A stretch of DNA of 27,359 bases from contig CAZMUD010000010.1 of the NCBI GenBank assembly GCA_964569715.1, forward strand, positions 1-27,359, in the 5' to 3' direction. Made by a program: the position numbers and the translations under genes. Positions 22,607-27,359 of this stretch are shown piece after piece (positions within the stretch are counted from its first letter, which is position 1; each line of letters begins with the position of its first letter). Source of the stretch: CAZMUD01 sp964569715. Lineage in GTDB: Bacteria; Chloroflexota; Dehalococcoidia; Dehalococcoidales; UBA2162. Below the pieces are notes generated by a model. That model was not told where the DNA came from. It was given only the letters and a program-made list of their open reading frames with translations, and searched no databases.

Positions 22607-23680
22607 ATGCCATCAAAACGGGATTATTACGAAGTCCTCGGTATAGACAGAAATGCTACCGAGGCAAAAATAAAGAGGGCTTTTCGTAATCTAGCCTTCA
22701 AGTATCACCCCGACCATAACCACGAGGATGGGGCTGAGGAGAAGTTTAAGGAGATAAACGAGGCTTACGAAGTGCTCTCTGACCCGGAGAAGCGGGCTAC
22801 CTATGACCGCTTCGGACACGGTGGTAGAGAAGGGTTCTTCGGGCGAGGCTTTGAGGGGTTTGATTTCGGCGGCTTTGGTGATATCTTTGACGCTTTCTTT
22901 GGTGGGGCAACTACGTCTACCCACCATGCACCACAGCGCGGTGCTGACCTTCACCACAGGATTACTATCACCTTCAAGGAGGCAGCCTTTGGTGTCGAAA
23001 AGGAGATAAATATATTACGCACCGAGCACTGCTCCCTGTGTCAGGGCGTTGGTTACCAGCCAAACAGTCAACCCAGCCGATGCTCCAACTGTAATGGCAC
23101 CGGGCAGGTGCGCCGAGTCCAGCAGAGTATCTTTGGCCGCTTCACCAATATTACTATCTGTCCCCAGTGTCATGGCGAGGGCAGGATTATCACCGACCCC
23201 TGCCCCCAGTGCCGGGGTACAGGTAAAGAGAAGTACCAGCGTAATATCCTAGTCAAAATCCCGGCTGGGATTGAGGATGGCTCTCGGATACGGCTCAGCG
23301 GCGAAGGTAATGCCGGGGTAAGGGGTGGCTCCCCAGGTAATCTCTACCTCGACTTGTCAGTCAAACAACATGAGTTTTTCAGGCGGGGTGGTGACAACAT
23401 CCTCTATGAGCTACCAATCAACTTTGCTCAAGCCGCCCTTGGCGCTGAGGTAGAAGTGCCTACCCTGGATGGTAATGTCAAGCTCAAGCTTCCTGCTGGC
23501 AGCCAAACGGGGCAGGTCTTTCAGCTCAAAAATAAGGGCATTCCCCATCTTCATGGCCGGGGACGCGGTAACCAGATGGTCAGGCTACTGGTAGTTACCC
23601 CTGATTCGCTAACCAAAAAAGAGCGTCAGCTATTCGAGGAGCTGGCCAGCATCTCAGACCCGGCAAAAAGGGCAAAGTAA
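22607..23680 (+). CDS. dnaJ: Hsp40 co-chaperone DnaJ
   Basis: 357 residues. J domain (1-70) with HPD at 34-36, a Gly/Phe-rich stretch (RGFEGFDFGGFGD), and the zinc region with four repeats CSLCQGVG, CSNCNGTG, CPQCHGEG and CPQCRGTG. The C-terminal substrate-binding domains (VKIPAGIEDGSRIRLSGEG) follow. It stimulates DnaK ATPase and delivers unfolded protein. The start is ATG; the ribosome-binding region is the repeat end, with AAGG (22592-22595) 11 nt before it. Last gene of the operon. Confidence 0.97.
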   Translation: MPSKRDYYEVLGIDRNATEAKIKRAFRNLAFKYHPDHNHEDGAEEKFKEINEAYEVLSDPEKRATYDRFGHGGREGFFGRGFEGFDFGGFGDIFDAFFGGATTSTHHAPQRGADLHHRITITFKEAAFGVEKEINILRTEHCSLCQGVGYQPNSQPSRCSNCNGTGQVRRVQQSIFGRFTNITICPQCHGEGRIITDPCPQCRGTGKEKYQRNILVKIPAGIEDGSRIRLSGEGNAGVRGGSPGNLYLDLSVKQHEFFRRGGDNILYELPINFAQAALGAEVEVPTLDGNVKLKLPAGSQTGQVFQLKNKGIPHLHGRGRGNQMVRLLVVTPDSLTKKERQLFEELASISDPAKRAK

Positions 23681-23692
23681 GTATCAGGAACG

Positions 23693-23709
23693 TCCTCAGC
23701 GCCTGAGGA
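23693..23709. terminator. Weak hairpin between convergent dnaJ and gpsA
   Basis: TCCTCAG-CGC-CTGAGGA, a 7-bp perfect stem 12 nt past dnaJ, overlapping the last codons of gpsA. No T-tract follows on either strand, so termination is doubtful. Confidence 0.25.
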
Positions 23710-24736
23710 AGGAGAATAGCCTCCACTTTCGACCAGCTAGCTCATGGGCAGCTCCAGCCGACATCAGTTCAACTGCCGCCTGGCGAAGGTCAGCACCCTC
23801 ATACAGAATTCGGTAAATTGTTTCAGTAATGGGCATCTCCAGCCCTAACTGCTGGGCTAGATTCCAGACAACAAGAGTAGTGCTCACCCCCTCCGCCACA
23901 CCAGTCATTGAATCCGTTATCTCCTTTAGCAAGCGCCCCTTAGCTAGCTCCATCCCTACGTAGTGGTTGCGACTCAACGGGCTGGCACAAGTGGTTATTA
24001 AATCACCCAGGCCAGTTAACCCGGAAAAGGTAAGGGGATTTGCTCCAAGGGCAACTCCAAGAGCAGTCATCTCGGTCAGACCCCGGGTAATAAGGGCAGC
24101 CTTAGCATTGTCACCATAGCCTAGCCCGTCAGCTATGCCAGCACCCAGAGCAACGATATTTTTTAGCGCACCCCCTAACTCAACACCGATGACATCGGTA
24201 TTGGTAAACACACAAAGGTTGGGGGCAGTTAACAGCTTCTGGGCTTTTCTAGCTGTAGCTTCATCCTCAGCAGCTACCACCGTAGCTGCTGGTAAGTCAC
24301 CAAGAATCTCCTGGGAGAGATTAGGCCCGGAGAGAACACAAATATTAGACTGAAAATCAGGTTCTATCTCGTCAGCAATTACCTGCGACATACGCTGGCT
24401 GCTACCAACCTCCAGACCCTTAGCGGCACTCACTATCAGCATTGACCCATCAAGGTGCTCGGCAACCAACTTTATATTCTGCCGCATGCTCTGTGATGGT
24501 ACAACTAGAATGACCGCCTTTGCCTTATTTAATGCCTCACTTAAGGAGCTGGTAACAGCTAACTTAGGGGGAAAGTTAATACCCGATAGTAGGGCTGGAT
24601 TAGACCCAGCTTTTGTCAATTCAGTGGCTTCTTGCTCAGTCCGAGCCCACAGCCTGACCTGTAGCCCCTTTTGGGCTAACACTACCCCCAGGGTTATCCC
24701 CCAGCTAGTAGTGCCAATGATGGCAATAGCGGGCAT
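23696..24736 (-). CDS. gpsA: Glycerol-3-phosphate dehydrogenase [NAD(P)+]
   Basis: 346 residues. The nucleotide-binding loop is GTTSWG (8-13), where GpsA normally has GAGSWG. The fold signatures SAAKGLEV, SGPNLSQEI, the catalytic region ELGGALKNIVALGAG (with the Lys) and GLTGLGDLITTCAS are intact. It reduces dihydroxyacetone phosphate to sn-glycerol-3-phosphate for phospholipids. It begins 3 nt after the plsY stop, in the der-plsY-gpsA operon, which places the producer and the acyl-acceptor enzyme together. Confidence 0.95.
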   Translation of the reverse strand: MPAIAIIGTTSWGITLGVVLAQKGLQVRLWARTEQEATELTKAGSNPALLSGINFPPKLAVTSSLSEALNKAKAVILVVPSQSMRQNIKLVAEHLDGSMLIVSAAKGLEVGSSQRMSQVIADEIEPDFQSNICVLSGPNLSQEILGDLPAATVVAAEDEATARKAQKLLTAPNLCVFTNTDVIGVELGGALKNIVALGAGIADGLGYGDNAKAALITRGLTEMTALGVALGANPLTFSGLTGLGDLITTCASPLSRNHYVGMELAKGRLLKEITDSMTGVAEGVSTTLVVWNLAQQLGLEMPITETIYRILYEGADLRQAAVELMSAGAAHELAGRKWRLFSFLRR

Positions 24737-24739
24737 ATC

Positions 24740-25426
24740 TTACCCCATACTCTCCTCAGATGTGGGTGAGGCTATTTTCCCAGCCTCTTCACCCAGCTTA
24801 CGCTCCTTACCAGATATCAACCTGATAATATTATCCCGATGCATGACAACAATTGCTATTGTGCCTATTAAAGCATAAGCCAGGTACTCGATGGGGAAGT
24901 TATGAAGAATGGTGAGAGGCACCAATATGGAATAGGTACCTACTACCCCAGCGATAGAGCCTAGTGAGGCAAACCTGGTTAAGCCAGCACTAATAATTAC
25001 AAGCTCGCCACCAAATAGTGCCACCGGCGGACACAAAGCTACTAGCCCGCCAAAAAAGGTGGCAACACCCCTCCCCCCCCGAAACTTGAGGAATACCGGC
25101 CAATTATGTCCCGCCATTGCGGCTAAAGCTGCCAGACACTGGCCAGCTATCAATCCCACACTAAAATCACCCACCACCAAGTAGCCCCTACCAACTATCA
25201 ATCCAGCAAATACTACCGCTAACGCTCCCTTTAACACATCGAGAACAATCACCAGAGCCGCTGCTTTCCTGCCTGCCACCCGTAGCACATTAGTCGCCCC
25301 TATTTTGCCGCTACCATACTCTCTGACATCCACTTTGGCAATTCGCTTGCTTATCAATACGCCAGAGGGAATAGAACCCAGCAGGTAACCAACTATCACT
25401 GCAGCCACATATTGCGCGATTATCAT
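24740..25426 (-). CDS. plsY: Acyl-phosphate:glycerol-3-phosphate acyltransferase
   Basis: 228 residues, multi-pass membrane protein. Family motifs: GSIPSGVLISK (motif 1), GSGKIGATNVLR (motif 2, phosphate binding), GHNWPVFLKFRGGRGVAT (motif 3). PlsY transfers an acyl group from acyl-phosphate (made by PlsX) to glycerol-3-phosphate, forming lysophosphatidic acid. The C-terminal tail (SGKERKLGEEAGKIASPTSE) is hydrophilic. ATG overlaps the der stop as ATGA. An 8-base C run at 25073-25080 (G run in the coding strand) falls in the motif 3 glycines. Confidence 0.96.
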   Translation of the reverse strand: MIIAQYVAAVIVGYLLGSIPSGVLISKRIAKVDVREYGSGKIGATNVLRVAGRKAAALVIVLDVLKGALAVVFAGLIVGRGYLVVGDFSVGLIAGQCLAALAAMAGHNWPVFLKFRGGRGVATFFGGLVALCPPVALFGGELVIISAGLTRFASLGSIAGVVGTYSILVPLTILHNFPIEYLAYALIGTIAIVVMHRDNIIRLISGKERKLGEEAGKIASPTSEESMG

Positions 25427-26736
25427 GACTCACCCCTAATTTTAAAGACTAACCGAAGCGGGGTACCAACGAAGCCGAACGACTGGCGCAACTTGTTCTC
25501 CAGGTAGCGTTTATAGGAAAAATGTATTAGCTTGGCATCGTTGACAAAAAAGACGAAGGTCGGTGGGTTTACCTCAGCCTGAGTAGCATATAAAATCTTT
25601 AGCCGCTTACCACCGCTTCGCGGTAGGTTATGAGCCGCTACTACCTGTTGGACCACACCATTAACTACCGCAGTAGGTAACCGCTTGAGTCTCTCCTGAT
25701 AAACTTGGCATACTTGGGGCATAATCCTATCTACCCCCTGCCCAAACTTAGCTGAAGTATATAACACCGGAGCATACGGCATAAACTTGAGTTGGCTCCT
25801 GATGTATCTGTTCCATTCAGTTATGTTCTTATCGGCAACCAGGTCCCACTTATTAACTACCAGCACTACTCCCTTGACCGCTTGCTGAATATAGCCAGCG
25901 ATATGCATATCCTGAGCTGTAAATGGCTCAGTGGCATCAATAACCAGCAAAGCTATATCAGCCCGGTCAATAGCCCGCAGGGCACGGATTACGCTATACC
26001 GCTCCACCCCAACTCCCAACCGCCCCCGCCGCCTGATACCAGATGTATCAATAAGTAGCACACTTTGCCCCTGAAAGTCAAACAAGGTATCTATGGCATC
26101 GCGCGTAGTTCCCGGAGTATCATCAACAATAGCCCGCTCCTCATCCAAAAGGGCATTCAACAGCATTGACTTACCAACATTAGGTCTACCGACAATAGCT
26201 ACCTTCAGCACCTCTGGTTCAGCCTCAACCAACGATGGCACCGGTAGCCAAGTGATAATTCTATCCAATAGCTCAGCAGTCCCCCGGCCATGGTGGGCTG
26301 AAATTGGCAACGGCTCACCCAGCCCTAATTCGTAAAACTCTACTGCCTCATTCTCAAGCTTGGCATTATCTGCCTTATTAGCCACTAATAATAGAGGCTT
26401 GCTCGCCTGACGAAGCATATCAGCTATTTCCAGGTCAAGGGGTATTACCCCGTCCCTGACATCCACCATAAAAATAATAACATCAGCCTCAGCGATAGCC
26501 ACTTCTACCTGTTCCCTCACCCCTTGAGCCACGGTAGACTGAGGCTTTGCCTCCAGTCCGCCAGTATCAACCATAGTAAACTCAGTTCCCTGCCATAAAA
26601 CACTGACCAATATACGGTCACGGGTCGTCCCAGGTAAATCTTCTACGATAGCTATCCGCTCACCCGCCACCCGATTTAAGAGGGTAGATTTACCCACATT
26701 CTGTCTGCCAATGATAGCCACAATAGGCTTGCTCAC
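25423..26736 (-). CDS. der: Ribosome-assembly GTPase Der (EngA)
   Basis: Tandem GTPase domains with a C-terminal KH-like domain. First G domain: GRQNVGKST (10-18; Pro is more usual than Gln), DTGGLE, NKAD. Second: GRPNVGKS (about 183-190), DTSGIRRRGR, NKWD. Der acts in 50S ribosome subunit assembly. I choose GTG at 26736 as start: GGAGG lies 5 nt upstream and the protein then begins at the conventional MSKPIVAII, giving 437 residues. A 13-codon upstream extension exists but lacks support. It heads the der-plsY-gpsA operon. Confidence 0.96.
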   Translation of the reverse strand: MSKPIVAIIGRQNVGKSTLLNRVAGERIAIVEDLPGTTRDRILVSVLWQGTEFTMVDTGGLEAKPQSTVAQGVREQVEVAIAEADVIIFMVDVRDGVIPLDLEIADMLRQASKPLLLVANKADNAKLENEAVEFYELGLGEPLPISAHHGRGTAELLDRIITWLPVPSLVEAEPEVLKVAIVGRPNVGKSMLLNALLDEERAIVDDTPGTTRDAIDTLFDFQGQSVLLIDTSGIRRRGRLGVGVERYSVIRALRAIDRADIALLVIDATEPFTAQDMHIAGYIQQAVKGVVLVVNKWDLVADKNITEWNRYIRSQLKFMPYAPVLYTSAKFGQGVDRIMPQVCQVYQERLKRLPTAVVNGVVQQVVAAHNLPRSGGKRLKILYATQAEVNPPTFVFFVNDAKLIHFSYKRYLENKLRQSFGFVGTPLRLVFKIRGES

Positions 26737-26795
26737 CCTCACCTCCAAACGCTCTCTATAAATTCTAACTACCAACCCCTCACCCTTTGTTCCGT

Positions 26796-26849
26796 TGTCA
26801 TTCTGAGCGAAGCGAAGAATCTAGACCCTTCACTTCGTTCAGGATGACA
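26796..26849. repeat. REP-like imperfect palindrome, copy 2
   Basis: TGTCATTCTGAGCGAAGCGAAG left arm and CTTCGTTCAGGATGACA right arm in inverted orientation, separated by about 13 nt (arms quoted in parts: TGTCATTCTGAGCGAAG and CTTCGTTCAGGATGACA). Same family as 14770-14836. It lies upstream of der, outside its ribosome-binding site. Confidence 0.85.
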
Positions 26850-26879
26850 GTCAGTTATACGAGAGAGGATTTTACCCCG

Positions 26880-26970
26880 TATTCGCCTCTCTTCAACTCT
26901 CCTTCAGCCCCCTTTCATAAGGGGAAGGGGAATTATAGTTTTTAAAGGGGCTTCGCCCCTTTTAATCCCT
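26880..26970. repeat. Palindromic repeat cluster E
   Basis: Reverse-oriented pieces of the two-stem family: CCCCCTTT...AAGGGGAAGGGG (26908-26930) and AAAGGGGC...GCCCCTTTT (26944-26963). It lies just past the stop of the 73-residue gene. Confidence 0.8.
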
Positions 26971-26980
26971 CTTACTGCTG

Positions 26981-27202
26981 TTATTCCTTCTCTAACTTCT
27001 TAATAAGCTCCGATATGTACTCTTGATGCTTATTCAGATAGTATTCGACTCTTGCCTTAGTAGGATAAGTAACTGCGCCATCTTCGTCAACTTCTTTGAT
27101 GGCCTGCGATAACTCCTTCCTTAAATCTGGAGGTATATTCGGAATTTCATGTAGTCGAAGTAGTATGTTAGGTGCTTTTCGCTCGTCGACCCATAGAACC
27201 AT
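26981..27202 (-). CDS. Hypothetical 73-residue protein
   Basis: Not recognised. Begins MVLWVDERKAPNILLRLHE and continues as a mainly helical, charged, soluble protein without Cys or membrane segments, ending in a Lys/Glu helix (LIKKLEKE). ATG has AAGGAG 6 nt upstream. The gene is bracketed on both sides by palindromic repeats (26880-26970 and 27209-27315), and its ribosome-binding site is part of the repeat-like palindrome CTCCTTTAAAGGAG (27209-27222). The codon pattern is plausible, but the short length leaves doubt. Confidence 0.55.
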   Translation of the reverse strand: MVLWVDERKAPNILLRLHEIPNIPPDLRKELSQAIKEVDEDGAVTYPTKARVEYYLNKHQEYISELIKKLEKE

Positions 27203-27208
27203 ATTCTT

Positions 27209-27315
27209 CTCCTTTAAAGGAGGTATTCTTAGAAAAGGGATGTCTAAGAGGGGCGAAGCCCCTCTTTATATACTTCCCCCTCTTCTTTGAAGGAGAGGGG
27301 GACTAAGGGGGTGAG
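27209..27315. repeat. Palindromic repeat cluster F
   Basis: CTCCTTTAAAGGAG (27209-27222), the perfect stem AAGAGGGGC/GCCCCTCTT (27246-27266), CCCCCTCTTCTTTG/AAGGAGAGGGGG (27276-27301) and the family end CTAAGGGGGTGAGGTAGAGA (27303-27322). Near the window edge; what follows is not visible. Confidence 0.9.
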
Positions 27316-27359
27316 GTAGAGATAGATTATCACTAAAAGTCTCTTACAAATAATATCCC

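Noticed and set aside
25073..25080. Eight-base C run in plsY as a phase-variable switch
   Set aside because: It encodes the conserved RGGRG glycines of motif 3; a tract of this length in an essential gene is better explained by codon choice.

Overview
The window looks like part of a bacterial chromosome scaffold, most likely from an uncultured Chloroflexota of the Dehalococcoidia type. This rests on family recognition, not a search. The clues are a bacterial Elp3 resembling the Dehalococcoides enzyme, an ECF sigma/DUF5667 pair, an hrcA-grpE-dnaK-dnaJ operon behind a CIRCE-like operator, two giant surface proteins with a C-terminal membrane anchor, and abundant short palindromic intergenic repeats. 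One run of exactly 100 N (7090-7189) is a scaffolding gap that truncates two small genes. I saw no rRNA, tRNA, CRISPR array, transposase or phage gene.

Layout. 1-3843 (minus): three-gene MacB-type efflux operon (adaptor, ATPase, permease). 3937-5347 (minus): ECF sigma factor and a membrane-anchored DUF5667 protein. 5565-6242 (plus): RimI-like acetyltransferase. 6345-7291 (minus): a small membrane-anchored protein, a truncated 4-oxalocrotonate tautomerase and a truncated membrane peptide around the gap. 7520-9984: a Trm9-like methyltransferase (minus) divergent from Elp3 (plus). 10105-10863 (minus): a DUF1847 cysteine-rich protein. 10864-11436: a long leader region with several promoter-like sites, a hairpin and a tiny ORF with an exceptionally complementary ribosome-binding site. 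11437-17964 (plus): two paralogous proteins of about 1000 residues with Asp-box and fibronectin-like modules. 17977-18609 (minus): an MBL-fold protein. 18801-23680 (plus): hrcA-grpE-dnaK-dnaJ. 23696-26736 (minus): der-plsY-gpsA. 26981-27202 (minus): a 73-residue orphan.

How the genes work together. Elp3 makes the carboxymethyl group on wobble uridine 34 of tRNA, and Trm9 methylates that group in eukaryotes. Having both side by side in a bacterium suggests a bacterial Elongator-type wobble pathway, which I consider the best lead here. The heat-shock operon carries its own repressor and a CIRCE variant with a symmetrical base change. PlsY and GpsA supply and acylate glycerol-3-phosphate for phospholipids, and are translationally coupled to or closely spaced after the ribosome-assembly GTPase Der. 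The sigma/DUF5667 pair and the efflux operon end in nearly identical terminator-like hairpins.

A two-stem palindromic repeat family occupies many intergenic spaces. It has even entered the heat-shock operon, where its G-rich end sits at the position of the ribosome-binding sites of grpE and dnaJ, and also of the Trm9-like gene.
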